From assembly GCA_963698715.1 (NCBI GenBank), contig CAVORW010000003.1, forward strand, positions 62,001 through 126,000: a stretch of 64,000 bases of DNA, written 5' to 3'. The stretch comes from CAWHJB01 sp963698715. GTDB taxonomy: Bacteria > Chloroflexota > Anaerolineae > Anaerolineales > UBA4823. The notes under the pieces were generated by a model that made no database searches, was not told where the DNA came from, and saw only the letters and a list, made by a program, of their open reading frames with translations. The position numbers and the translations under genes were made by a program. Shown piece after piece: positions 27,892 through 36,347 of this stretch; the stretch's first letter is position 1, and every line of letters starts with the position of its first letter.

Positions 27892-27953
27892 AAGTGTGGA
27901 ACCATCATTTGAGAGGCATTATAGAATAAATCGCGGCTGCCGGAACGGGATTC

Positions 27954-28895
27954 TTAGCCAGACGCGACAGGCGAGTGTCCAGCAAAGTCCAGCTGGTGGG
28001 CGATATACACCAGTTCGCCCCGCTCGATCTGAGCATGCCGCTCGGAGATCCAGCGCTCGAATCTGGCGCTGTCCAATCCTGGTGCTCCCGACAGTGCTTG
28101 ATGAAGGGTATGGACGATAAAATGCAAAAAATAGGCTTCATCTTCCGGATAAGCATTCGCTTGCGGGTAAACCACCCAGTCGGAAGCGCCGGCGGCTAAC
28201 AGACTGGCGCCAGCTGCTTTAAGGTGTGCAAATAGATGCCGCCCGGCCTGGCTGTCTCCAGATAAGCGCTCATCCGTGATGCGCTCATCCATGCTGCGAT
28301 GGTACATCAGTTCCACCAGGGCATCAAAATCAGGATCGATGGCTGGCTCGAATATGCTAACCCCATCAAAGTTTACGGTGTAATAGAATAGACCTTTTGG
28401 ACGAATGAGCCTGAACATGTGGGGCAGTGCGGCAGGTATATCCATCAAATCCAGAAAAGCATGCGCAATTTGCAAATCCCAACGCTGTTGGCCTGCTGAG
28501 CGGCTGGCAAACTCGAACAAATCTGCAGATTCAAACCAGACCATAACCTGTTGCTCTGCTCTACTCAGCAGTAGGCGCCCGCTCTCGGTGTTTTGGAGCT
28601 GAAAACCATGTCTTTGAGCCCAAATCGGCAGTCGCTGCCAGGCAGTTTCTATGTTTTCGGCCTGGACATCAATTCCGGTGTATTCCAGCCGGCCGTTCCA
28701 GCCCCAGGTAGTCAGCCGTTCCAGCATCGTGCCAATGCCAGCTCCGATTTCAAGCACCTGCAGTGGGTGTAAAGCTGGAGATAGGCTGTTCATTAGGATT
28801 TCCTGAACCCCACGATTTAGGGCCCGATCATCTACGCTTTTCTTAGCTGACAGGTAGCGCTGAAATGAATAATTCCGGATAGCCGCCATACTCAA
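27954..28895 (-). CDS. Class I SAM-dependent methyltransferase
   Basis: Rossmann-fold methyltransferase, 313 residues, acting on an unknown substrate. SAM motif I is 'VLEIGAGIGTMLERLTTWG' near residue 50, with an acidic residue in 'GIDVQAENIETAW' at motif II. The rest is mixed helical sequence rich in aromatic residues and without other recognised domains. Its start (ATG 28895) overlaps the end of the glycosyltransferase gene by 4 bases, so they are translationally coupled. A small-molecule, lipid or surface-glycan target is the reasonable inference from that pairing. Confidence 0.82.
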   Translation of the reverse strand: MSMAAIRNYSFQRYLSAKKSVDDRALNRGVQEILMNSLSPALHPLQVLEIGAGIGTMLERLTTWGWNGRLEYTGIDVQAENIETAWQRLPIWAQRHGFQLQNTESGRLLLSRAEQQVMVWFESADLFEFASRSAGQQRWDLQIAHAFLDLMDIPAALPHMFRLIRPKGLFYYTVNFDGVSIFEPAIDPDFDALVELMYHRSMDERITDERLSGDSQAGRHLFAHLKAAGASLLAAGASDWVVYPQANAYPEDEAYFLHFIVHTLHQALSGAPGLDSARFERWISERHAQIERGELVYIAHQLDFAGHSPVASG

Positions 28896-29986
28896 TCCTC
28901 AAACTCACGAGCCGCCATTTTTTCGAGGAAGGCTGAAATTTTCCCGGTAGTTTGCCTCCATCCCGGATGGGACAGAAAGCGCTCACGAGCCGCCTGGCCC
29001 AGTTTGACCAGAAGCTCCCGGTTTTCGATCAATTGTTTTATATGGTCACGGAGTGCTTCAACATCGCCAGGAGAGATTAGAAATCCATCCTGGCCGGAGG
29101 TGATGATTTCTCCCGCGGCCCCACCAGTTGTGGCGATTGCGGGCAAACCAAAACCCATGCCTTCCAGGTAAACAATCCCGTAGCCCTCATAGCTGGAAGG
29201 GACCGCCAGGATGTGGCTGGTTCTGAGCTGCTCCGTTAGTTGTTCCTCGCTGAGAGCCCCGATAAAGCGGACGTTGTCTGCCAGGCCGTGATCCACTGTC
29301 CAACGGCGAATTCTGCGCGTATAGGCTGGTTCGACCGTCAGACTGCCAGCAACCTTCACTTCCCAGTGATTATGAGGGATTGATGCAACTGCCTGTAGAA
29401 GCGTAGCTAAACCCTTGCGGGGAATGATGTTTCCCAGAAACAGGATGCGCAGCGGCACGGGTAGATGCGCCCGTGCGTAAATTTCTTCGTGGCTCATCTG
29501 AGGGTTGAAACGATCTCCAGCCGGGTAGGCTACTACATGCGGCAGCTCCATCTGGCTCAGTTTTTCTACGGCACTGCGGGTGGTCAGGCTGTTGTAAATT
29601 GCGCCATCCAGGCTGCGCAAAAAAGCTCGCTCGATGGGCTGGTATAGCCGGTTCTGCCATTCCGCCCGGACTTCGCTGCAGCGAAGATGGTGGATTATCC
29701 CTACGATTGGATAGCGAACCGATTTTTTTAGATTTTTGTTCACCCAAAACAGGGATGGGTGGTTCAATTCATCTTCTAGCAAAAGATCATAACCCCCAGA
29801 GTCCAGGGATTTTCTTAAGCGAATCGAAAAATTATCGAGCAGATGGCGGGCATAATTTCGCCAGGGCAAAGAATGGATTACAACCCTGTGCCCATCCGCG
29901 TGCAGCCGCTCGACCAGTTTCTGGTCGTAAAGATAGCCTCCAGAGAGGGTATCCAGACTGCCGTAAATGATCAATCCGATCCGCAT
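28892..29986 (-). CDS. GT4-family glycosyltransferase
   Basis: Retaining GT-B glycosyltransferase (group 1), 364 residues, using a nucleotide-sugar donor. The N-terminal acceptor domain starts 'MRIGLIIYGSLDTLSGGYLY'. The donor domain has 'ILFLGNIIPRKGLATLLQAV' near residue 190, 'VRFIGALSEEQL' and 'VPSSYEGYGIVYLEGMGFGL', which includes the E(x7)E-like motif of GT4. It is coupled to the methyltransferase gene by a 4-base overlap and is 77 bases downstream of the pterin enzyme. The product could be a glycolipid or surface glycan precursor. Confidence 0.88.
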   Translation of the reverse strand: MRIGLIIYGSLDTLSGGYLYDQKLVERLHADGHRVVIHSLPWRNYARHLLDNFSIRLRKSLDSGGYDLLLEDELNHPSLFWVNKNLKKSVRYPIVGIIHHLRCSEVRAEWQNRLYQPIERAFLRSLDGAIYNSLTTRSAVEKLSQMELPHVVAYPAGDRFNPQMSHEEIYARAHLPVPLRILFLGNIIPRKGLATLLQAVASIPHNHWEVKVAGSLTVEPAYTRRIRRWTVDHGLADNVRFIGALSEEQLTEQLRTSHILAVPSSYEGYGIVYLEGMGFGLPAIATTGGAAGEIITSGQDGFLISPGDVEALRDHIKQLIENRELLVKLGQAARERFLSHPGWRQTTGKISAFLEKMAAREFED

Positions 29987-30063
29987 GATTGTGATAAGCC
30001 TTCTCTTCAGGTAAGAGCACTAAAATAGTCTTATATCTACTGCCCTCTTACGCATTCTGCTGG

Positions 30064-30447
30064 TTAATCCTGGCGCTCGATCTGGTAAGAGGCCCAGGCA
30101 ATATCGTTTTCCCAGATTTTTACCCTGATCCACAAGACATTGGTGGCCGTGATCTTATTGGAAAGTTGCTGGCACAGGATCTGAGAAAATCGCTCGATAC
30201 TCGGGTTGAGCCCCTTGAATTCTGGCAGATCGTTCAAGGTGTGATCCCGAAAGGTATGGACCAGGGCATCCAGCTGGGCTTCGATGTCAACAATATCGAC
30301 CAAATAATCGTGCTGGTCCAGTTCTTGACCAGATAACTGCAATTCGATCCGGTAGTGGTGGGAATGTTTCTCGTTTTCCGCTCCCCAGTCACCACCAATC
30401 AGGTAGTGCTGGGCGATTAAATCACGTTGAATGGCAACACTGTACAT
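30064..30447 (-). CDS. 6-pyruvoyl-tetrahydropterin synthase-fold enzyme with Glu in place of the catalytic Cys (PTPS-III-like)
   Basis: Tunnelling-fold pterin enzyme, 127 residues. Zinc-ligand histidines are His14 in 'AQHYL' and His28/His30 in 'EKHSHHY'. In PTPS/QueD the motif is CxxxHGH with a catalytic Cys; here the Cys position is E24 (E24-N-E-K-H28-S-H30). A Glu there is the hallmark of PTPS-III enzymes, which make 6-hydroxymethyl-dihydropterin for folate and bypass FolB. The later Asp and Glu positions ('VDIVDIEAQLD', 'NPSIERFS', 'VKIWEND') fit the family. The start is ATG 30447. The alternative is a divergent QueD for queuosine. Confidence 0.8.
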   Translation of the reverse strand: MYSVAIQRDLIAQHYLIGGDWGAENEKHSHHYRIELQLSGQELDQHDYLVDIVDIEAQLDALVHTFRDHTLNDLPEFKGLNPSIERFSQILCQQLSNKITATNVLWIRVKIWENDIAWASYQIERQD

Positions 30448-30468
30448 GAATTCAAGCTCCTTCTGGCT

Positions 30469-31020
30469 CTAAAAAGCGCAGTCTTGCGGCAATGGGGGGA
30501 GTTTGGCAAGATCGGCAGCGAAATCTGGGCTAAGCTCTGCCGGTTGAAAACCGGCTTGCACGCTGCCTCTCATGGCTGCCCCGCCATATCCACCGGGGTT
30601 CATATGGGCCCGTACCCAGATCGTTGTGTCCGGCTCCACTGGTACTGGACCGCCTGTGCGAGTGAAAGGCTGTTCTTCTGTATGGCTGTGGGCCAGGACC
30701 CGCCGGTAAAGAAGCTGACCTTCTTCATCGATCACTTCCCACCAATCAGCATATTGCGAGCAGTCTTTATCCGGACTGGCAATTTCAACTGCCAAGGTAT
30801 ATCCGCCGGGTGTGCCGCTAATCTGAACAGAGAGAACGTCAGCAGTGATTGGGTCTGCTTCAGGCAGGCCAGGGAGCGTGGCTAATGCCGCTCTGGTGGC
30901 TGTATCTGCAGGACTGGTTGTGTCCATATCAAACGGCTGGCTGTTCTCCAGACCAGTACAGGCACATAACAGTGCCAGCACTGTTAAATTAATCCACTGA
31001 ATTATTAGCCGATCGATCAT
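30469..31020 (-). CDS. Putative lipoprotein of unknown function
   Basis: I do not recognise this gene. From ATG 31020 the ~183-residue product has a short N-terminus, a hydrophobic segment and a lipobox-like LLCAC (Cys about residue 21), so it is probably a membrane-anchored lipoprotein. The mature part has a beta-rich pattern ('VLSVQISGTPGGYTLAVEIA', 'TTIWVRAHMNPGGYGGAAM') and two late cysteines. Its start codon overlaps the stop of the upstream MFS gene (TGATG), so they are translated together. A longer in-frame start at 31056 would extend into the MFS gene and displace the signal. Confidence 0.7.
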   Translation of the reverse strand: MIDRLIIQWINLTVLALLCACTGLENSQPFDMDTTSPADTATRAALATLPGLPEADPITADVLSVQISGTPGGYTLAVEIASPDKDCSQYADWWEVIDEEGQLLYRRVLAHSHTEEQPFTRTGGPVPVEPDTTIWVRAHMNPGGYGGAAMRGSVQAGFQPAELSPDFAADLAKLPPLPQDCAF

Positions 31021-32267
31021 CAAGCTATCTTCCGTAATTTGGGCACCCGCCACCATACTGCAACCGCAAACAGCAGCAGAACAACTGCACTTATTTGGAC
31101 TGTAACTGGTGCGCCGAACCGGGTTGCTGCTGCACCCGCCAAAAGTGAACCGATCGGCATACCGCCCATGAAGGTTAAGGTGAAGAGACTCATCACCCGG
31201 CCCCTCAGTTCATCCGGGACCTCATCCTGGATCAAGGCATTGGACGTATTGGCCTGGACCATAAAGCTCCAGCCAAAAAAGGCGATGGCGACCAGGGACA
31301 GCGGGAGCCAGCGCACCCCGGCAAACAGAAGAATGGAGGCAGGCATTACGAAGCTGCCTGCGGTCCAAATTTTTCCTTTGACATGATAGCGGCTCAGAGC
31401 AGCGATCATTAATGCGCCAATCAGAGCTCCTCCGCCGCGGGCAGATAATAAGGCGCCATTGGTTTTAACGTCCCCTCCCAGGATATCAACTGCCCAGGCC
31501 GGTAGTAAGGTTACCAGGCTGAGCCCGAACAGGCATATCATCGCCATGTTGAGCATTAGGGCCTGCACCCGGCGGTGGGATTTGAGATAATCCAGGCCTT
31601 CGCCGATTTGGCTGGCAGCCGAAAGACGGCGGGCGGCGTTCTTTGGACGCACGATCCGCATTAATACCAGGGCGGTGATCACGCCGACAAAGGTCAGGCC
31701 ATTAATGGTAAAGCACCAGGCAGAGCCAACCCAGGCATAAACGATACCAGCGACAGCCGGACCAATCAGGGCGCCTCCATTGAACAGGGTCGAGTTTAAG
31801 GCGATCGCATTTGAGAGATCTTCGCGGCCTACCAGCTCGACGACAAAAGCCTGGCGAGCCGGCGCATCAAAAGCATTGGCTATGCCCAGCATAAATGCCA
31901 GCACAATGATATGCCAAGGTTGAACCAGGCCGGCAAACACCAGACCAGCCAGGATAAAAGCCAAAATCATCATCGAAGACTGTGTAATGATAATTAAATT
32001 ACGTCGGGAAAACCGGTCTGCAACCACTCCACCGTAAAGGGTAAAGAACCAGGATGGCAGACCGGCCGCAAAGCCAACATATCCCAAAAATGCAGGTGAT
32101 TGGGTCAGCTCATAAACCAGGTAGCCCTGGGCAGTAGTCTGCATCCAGGTGCCAACCAGGGAGATCATTTGCCCAAGGAACCACAACCTAAAATTGGGAT
32201 GATTCAGGGCAGCAAAGGTCATTGGCCATCTTAATGGCCTGTGCAGTAATTGGGAGATAAACGTCAT
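31020..32267 (-). CDS. Major-facilitator-superfamily exporter (MFS_3 / EntS-like)
   Basis: Twelve-helix transporter of the MFS_3 group (enterobactin exporter EntS-like and related drug/siderophore exporters). The N-terminus has 'NHPNFRLWFLGQMISLVGTW', the classic start of this family, then 'GGVVADRFSRRNLIIITQ' (helix 2-3 motif A, G-x-x-x-D-R-x-x-R), and 'AFDAPARQAFVVELV'. ATG 32267 is my preferred start, giving 415 residues; a TTG 63 bases upstream has little support. It forms a coupled pair with the lipoprotein downstream. The substrate is unknown. Confidence 0.85.
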   Translation of the reverse strand: MTFISQLLHRPLRWPMTFAALNHPNFRLWFLGQMISLVGTWMQTTAQGYLVYELTQSPAFLGYVGFAAGLPSWFFTLYGGVVADRFSRRNLIIITQSSMMILAFILAGLVFAGLVQPWHIIVLAFMLGIANAFDAPARQAFVVELVGREDLSNAIALNSTLFNGGALIGPAVAGIVYAWVGSAWCFTINGLTFVGVITALVLMRIVRPKNAARRLSAASQIGEGLDYLKSHRRVQALMLNMAMICLFGLSLVTLLPAWAVDILGGDVKTNGALLSARGGGALIGALMIAALSRYHVKGKIWTAGSFVMPASILLFAGVRWLPLSLVAIAFFGWSFMVQANTSNALIQDEVPDELRGRVMSLFTLTFMGGMPIGSLLAGAAATRFGAPVTVQISAVVLLLFAVAVWWRVPKLRKIA

Positions 32268-32697
32268 TTGATTATGGTTGTTATCTGCATTGTTCGCATT
32301 GATCCGGCTGGCATTGCTCCTGCAGCTCAAAGGACAATATATTTCGCCAGGGTTTTACCACTGCGGTCGCTATCAATTGTACATCCACTTTGAATTTAGC
32401 ACCCCATTACTTGGATATAAGGATATTCTCGCCACCCCAGAAATTCCCAAAGAAGCTCCCTTAAACGATGCCGGTTCGGATAAAATCATCTCTATGCCTT
32501 TGTTTCATTCCAATTATTCATGCCAGGTTTGATATTGGGTCTCTGAGAAATCCGAAGGTATTACTCTTGGAGTTTGGTCTTTTTGGCCCCTGGTTGCGTT
32601 GAGCAGGTTAACCATCCGCCTGTCGGGGCTGCGGACTGGCCAAATCCAATGGACTCGTTTGCAATGATTCTTATAGACCCTTGCTAAGGAGGATATC
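32268..32697. other. Intergenic gap without a convincing gene
   Basis: A 430-base stretch between the divergent MFS and corA genes. One 84-codon plus-strand open frame (32278-32532) has an ordinary composition and no recognisable domain, and it overlaps the MFS 5' region, so I leave it out. A Shine-Dalgarno AAGGAGG sits just before corA. The rest should contain the two divergent promoters; I cannot point to clear boxes. Confidence 0.6.
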
Positions 32698-33684
32698 ATG
32701 ATACGAACTTTATGCTACTCCCAGGATGGCCAGATACGAATTGACTTGAAACCGGAGGATTTTGCCGCTTTGATAGCAGACCCCCAGAATCTGCTGTGGG
32801 TTGATTTCCAGGAACACAGCGATGCTGAGGCCGAGGCGATCCTGTCCGGTATATTCAACTTTCACCCCCTGGCAATTGATGATGCGCTACAGGAGACCCA
32901 CGTACCAAAGGTCGATGATTGGGGTAAATTCTTGTATATCGTCCTGCACTCGGTAGTGTTCAACCTGAATGATAATGAGCATATAGAAACTCAGGAATTG
33001 GATATTTTCCTTGGTCCGAACTACATTGTTACCCATCATGATCCTCCGATCCTGGCGGTGGAAAAAGTGTGGTCATATATCCAACGCGATGATCGTCACT
33101 TGAAATACGGCGTCGATCACTTGCTCTACAGGTTGTCAGATGAATTGGTTGCCAGCTATATGCCAGCGGTTGAGGCGTTGGATGACCTGATCGATACCTT
33201 GGAAGATGAAGTCTTTGATCAGCCCTCGCCTACCACACTGGCGATGATCTTTTCAGCGAAGCGAGCGATACTGCACTTACGGCGAATAATCGGGCCGCAG
33301 CGGGAGGTGATGAACAAACTGGCGCGCGACGATTACCGGGTGATCGACTTAAAGGCGAGAGTTTACTTCAGGGATGTATACGATCATTTGGTGCGCTTGC
33401 ATGACATCACCGAATTGATCCGCGACCTGGTAGGCGGAACTCTGGACTCATATCTTTCGGTCATCAACAACCGCATGAACGAGATCATGAAAACTCTGAC
33501 CCTGATCACTACCCTGTTCATGCCGCTATCTTTTGTCACTTCTTTTTTTGGGATGAATTTCTTTATTCCAAACGCACCAGTCACCTCCTGGGTTGCCAGA
33601 CCAGTTTTTTTTGTTGCGCTGCTCTTGCTGGTGTTTATGCCAGTGGGTATGTACTTCTGGGTCCGGCGGCGTGGTTGGATGTAA
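32698..33684 (+). CDS. corA: CorA-family magnesium/cobalt channel
   Basis: Pentameric divalent-cation channel in the cytoplasmic membrane. The large N-terminal cytoplasmic domain (~265 residues) is followed by two C-terminal transmembrane helices. The signature GMN motif is present in 'FVTSFFGMNFFIPNAP' near residue 285, followed by the second helix and a short basic tail ('WVRRRGWM'). The 328-residue length is typical. It starts at ATG 32698 with AAGGAGG upstream, and is separated from ybaK by a long palindrome. Confidence 0.95.
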   Translation: MIRTLCYSQDGQIRIDLKPEDFAALIADPQNLLWVDFQEHSDAEAEAILSGIFNFHPLAIDDALQETHVPKVDDWGKFLYIVLHSVVFNLNDNEHIETQELDIFLGPNYIVTHHDPPILAVEKVWSYIQRDDRHLKYGVDHLLYRLSDELVASYMPAVEALDDLIDTLEDEVFDQPSPTTLAMIFSAKRAILHLRRIIGPQREVMNKLARDDYRVIDLKARVYFRDVYDHLVRLHDITELIRDLVGGTLDSYLSVINNRMNEIMKTLTLITTLFMPLSFVTSFFGMNFFIPNAPVTSWVARPVFFVALLLLVFMPVGMYFWVRRRGWM

Positions 33685-33743
33685 ACCGAATCGCGAGCCA
33701 GCCTGAAAGATGAAGTTTCTGGTTTGGAGCGAGCATTCAAGTT

Positions 33744-33809
33744 TTGTAGATTTTTTTGGTGTTCGGTGTGTACGGCTGCAGCGGTCTACAGCAAACACCA
33801 AATCTACAA
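33744..33809. repeat. Imperfect long inverted repeat (palindrome family member 2)
   Basis: Left arm from 33744 and right arm ending at 33809 pair as an imperfect hairpin (outer TTGTAGATTT with AAATCTACAA, then GGTGTT with a partly matching AACACC, and a central CGGC/GCGG core). The left arm contains GTTCGGTGTGTACGGCT, close to the arms at 5556 and 60253. It sits between corA and ybaK with no T-tract tightly following on the plus strand. Confidence 0.75.
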
Positions 33810-33847
33810 CTTTTGTGATGCTTCGATGATGAAAGGAGACAGACGAG

Positions 33848-34327
33848 ATGGGAGACGGATTAAGCTCCAGCGCTAAAAAAATCCAGGACACTCTGCAATT
33901 CAGCGGCTATGATCTCAAGGTCGTTGAACTGCCGGGTTCAACCCGAACGGCAGTCGAAGCGGCCCAGGCAGTTGGCTGCCAGGTTGGGCAAATTGTCAAA
34001 TCCCTTGTTTTCAAAGCTAAACGTTCCCAACGACCGATTCTGGTGGTTGCCAGTGGGTTGAATCGGGTCAGCGAAAGGCGGATTGAAGCCAGAATTGGAG
34101 AGCCGCTGGGAAAAGCGGATGCCGAATTTGTGCGCACAACAACCGGCTTCGCGATTGGCGGCGTGCCGCCTCTCGGGCACCTCGTGCCCCTGCAAACCTT
34201 TATCGACCAAGATCTTTTTCTGTACGAAGAGATTTGGGCGGCAGCCGGAACCCCGCATGCTGTCTTCCGGCTTACGCCACAAATATTGCACGAGCTTACT
34301 GGAGGGGAGATACTGGTAATCAAGTGA
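33848..34327 (+). CDS. YbaK/ProX-type aminoacyl-tRNA deacylase
   Basis: Editing-domain protein that hydrolyses mis-acylated tRNA (for example Cys-tRNA(Pro) or Ala-tRNA(Pro)). The 159-residue product has the family fold, with 'VGQIVKSLVFKAKRSQRPIL' (conserved Lys), 'TGFAIGGVPPLGHLVPLQTF' (glycine-rich loop) and 'IWAAAGTPHAVFRLTP' near the C-terminus. It starts at ATG 33848 with GGAGAC in front. Which amino acid it clears cannot be told from sequence; YbaK and YeaK/ProX subtypes are both possible. Confidence 0.88.
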   Translation: MGDGLSSSAKKIQDTLQFSGYDLKVVELPGSTRTAVEAAQAVGCQVGQIVKSLVFKAKRSQRPILVVASGLNRVSERRIEARIGEPLGKADAEFVRTTTGFAIGGVPPLGHLVPLQTFIDQDLFLYEEIWAAAGTPHAVFRLTPQILHELTGGEILVIK

Positions 34328-34618
34328 AAACCCTGGCGTTGCGTTATTCTAAAATCTGGCACACCCCCAAATCTGAGGCAACCCCTCCCCATAAACCTTA
34401 CCACTACAGGATTTCCCAAAGACCCGCAAAGAACCGATTTCTTAGCGAATCTATTCTACGGTATAATTATTATCATGTTATTCAGAAAAATTAGTGGTAG
34501 CTTATAGGAAATCACTCTTAATGTTGATGGCGTGGGGCCTTTTTGGACTAAGCCAAAATAAGCCTACCCCCCAATATCAATCTATAAGATTTGAGTATTC
34601 CCATTTACAGGTGTAGTG

Positions 34619-35575
34619 ATGGCAATCGACAGATTCGGAAGAAACATCCATTATTTGCGAATCAGCCTAACGGATCACTGCAATTTACGGTGTGTCTACT
34701 GCATGCCGGAAGATATGACTTTCCGTCCCAATGCCGAGTTAATGCAAGATGACGAGGTGTTGATGCTGGTACGCTTGTTCACCCAACTTGGTTTCGACAA
34801 GTATCGTCTGACAGGCGGGGAACCAACTGTCAGAGCCAATTTAGTCGAATTGGTTAATGGAATCTCTCAGGTCCCGGGTGTCAGGTCGCTCTCGATGACA
34901 ACCAATGGCGTATTGCTTTCCCGGTTAGCGGCCCCGCTGGCAAAAGCCGGTTTGCAGCGGGTCAATGTCAGCCTGGATACACTGAATCCCGAGAAATTCC
35001 AGCGGTTGACGCGTTGGGGATCTGTGCAGGCTGTTTGGGAGGGTCTGCAGGCTGCAGAGGCAGCCGGACTCAATCCCATCAAGATCAATGCAGTTGTGGT
35101 TCAGGGTTATAATGAATCGGATGTCGTCGAACTGGCTCAGCTGACCCTTGAGTATGCCTGGCAGGTCCGGTTCATTGAGATGATGCCATTTGCTGGCGCA
35201 ACAGAGCTGCAGTTGAAGCAGCTCGTGACTGCTGAACAGATCCAGATTCGCATTTCTGAGGCCTGTGGCCCCTTGCAAGTTGCCAATGGCGGCAAGTTAG
35301 ATGGAGAGGCCAGATTATTCCGTTTAGACGGTGCAATAGGGGACCTGGGTTTTATATCGAGTGTGACAGAACCGTTCTGCGCTTCCTGTACCAGAGCCCG
35401 CCTGACAGCCGATGGCAGGCTGCGGCTGTGCCTGCTGCGAGACGGAGAAGTCGATCTGTTGACACCTTTGCGAGGCGGTGCCTCCTTAGATGATCTGCGC
35501 CAACTGATTCTGGACGGTATCTGGCATAAACCCTGGGGGCATGGGTTGGCGCAGGGAGTTATTCCGTTGAATTGA
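34619..35575 (+). CDS. moaA: GTP 3',8-cyclase MoaA (radical SAM, molybdenum cofactor) lacking the C-terminal GG
   Basis: First step of molybdenum cofactor synthesis, making 3',8-cH2-GTP. The radical-SAM cluster motif is 'DHCNLRCVYCMP' near residue 20, SAM-binding 'YRLTGGEPTVR' near 65, and the C-terminal auxiliary cluster cysteines are in 'FCASCTRARLTADGRLRLCL'. The start is ATG 34619 (a GTG one codon earlier is possible). The 318-residue length is slightly short, and the usual terminal Gly-Gly is absent: the protein ends HGLAQGVIPLN. In known MoaA the GG tail is important for activity, so this copy may be altered or divergent. It stands apart from other moa genes; mod genes lie at the window start. 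Confidence 0.88.
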   Translation: MAIDRFGRNIHYLRISLTDHCNLRCVYCMPEDMTFRPNAELMQDDEVLMLVRLFTQLGFDKYRLTGGEPTVRANLVELVNGISQVPGVRSLSMTTNGVLLSRLAAPLAKAGLQRVNVSLDTLNPEKFQRLTRWGSVQAVWEGLQAAEAAGLNPIKINAVVVQGYNESDVVELAQLTLEYAWQVRFIEMMPFAGATELQLKQLVTAEQIQIRISEACGPLQVANGGKLDGEARLFRLDGAIGDLGFISSVTEPFCASCTRARLTADGRLRLCLLRDGEVDLLTPLRGGASLDDLRQLILDGIWHKPWGHGLAQGVIPLN

Positions 35576-35582
35576 GTCATGA

Positions 35583-36347
35583 GTGAAATTGGAGGGTAAG
35601 TTGTTTTCTGGGAATAATATTCGGGCAATTCTTTTTGACCTTGATGGTACGCTTCGCCACAACAGACCTTCATCAGTGCACGCATTTTTTGATTATGCGG
35701 TCAAAAATGGGCTGTCCGACTCTTTGGAGAAGCGAAAGGCTGCAGCTCGTTGGGCGCATTATTATTGGGCACAATCTGAAGACCTGGCGGATGATTTGCG
35801 CATCTACGAAGAACTTGAAGATCCCTTCTGGACAAACTACTCCCGGCGAAATCTGCTGGCGTTCGATTGTGAAATAGAATGTGCGGATGAACTGGCGCCA
35901 ATCATGGTGGAGTACATGAATGCTGAATACCAACCAGAAGATTGGGTACCTCCGGATGTTCCAACCACTTTACAGGCACTAAAAGACACCGGTTATCCCC
36001 TGGCAGTTCTTTCTAATCGCAGCCAACCGTGCCAGGATCACCTTAATTCTCTGGGGATCTTGGAATATTTCGACTTCGCCCTGGTTGCCGGGGAAGTGAA
36101 CGCCTGGAAACCCGATCCTCTAGTTTTTCACCATGCACTGAAAAGAATGGGTACAACGCCAGATCAAACCATCTACGTGGGGGATAATTATTATGCCGAT
36201 ATTGTCGGCGCGTTCAGCGCAGGACTGGTTCCGGTTCTGATTGATCCTGAGGAAATATTTCCAGATGCAGAATGCCCGGTGATCAGAAGCCTGGGTGAGC
36301 TGCCAAATCTGTTAAACCATCACCAGCCAGAACATTCCCCCAATTAA
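35583..36347 (+). CDS. HAD-superfamily hydrolase
   Basis: Phosphatase-type HAD hydrolase, 254 residues. Motif I is 'AILFDLDGTLRHNRPS' (nucleophile and acid/base Asp), motif II is 'LAVLSNRSQPCQDHL', motif III 'WKPDPLVFHHALKRMG', and motif IV 'IYVGDNYYADIVGAFSAGL' with the metal-binding acids. A helical cap (~40-115) is acidic and aromatic. The start is GTG 35583, eight bases after moaA, so the two are likely one unit. The substrate is unknown. The gene overlaps the convergent DUF92 gene by 36 bases. Confidence 0.87.
   Translation: MKLEGKLFSGNNIRAILFDLDGTLRHNRPSSVHAFFDYAVKNGLSDSLEKRKAAARWAHYYWAQSEDLADDLRIYEELEDPFWTNYSRRNLLAFDCEIECADELAPIMVEYMNAEYQPEDWVPPDVPTTLQALKDTGYPLAVLSNRSQPCQDHLNSLGILEYFDFALVAGEVNAWKPDPLVFHHALKRMGTTPDQTIYVGDNYYADIVGAFSAGLVPVLIDPEEIFPDAECPVIRSLGELPNLLNHHQPEHSPN

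Noticed and set aside
32278..32532. 84-codon plus-strand ORF between MFS and corA
   Set aside because: No domain, ribosome-binding site or coding pattern; it overlaps the MFS upstream region.
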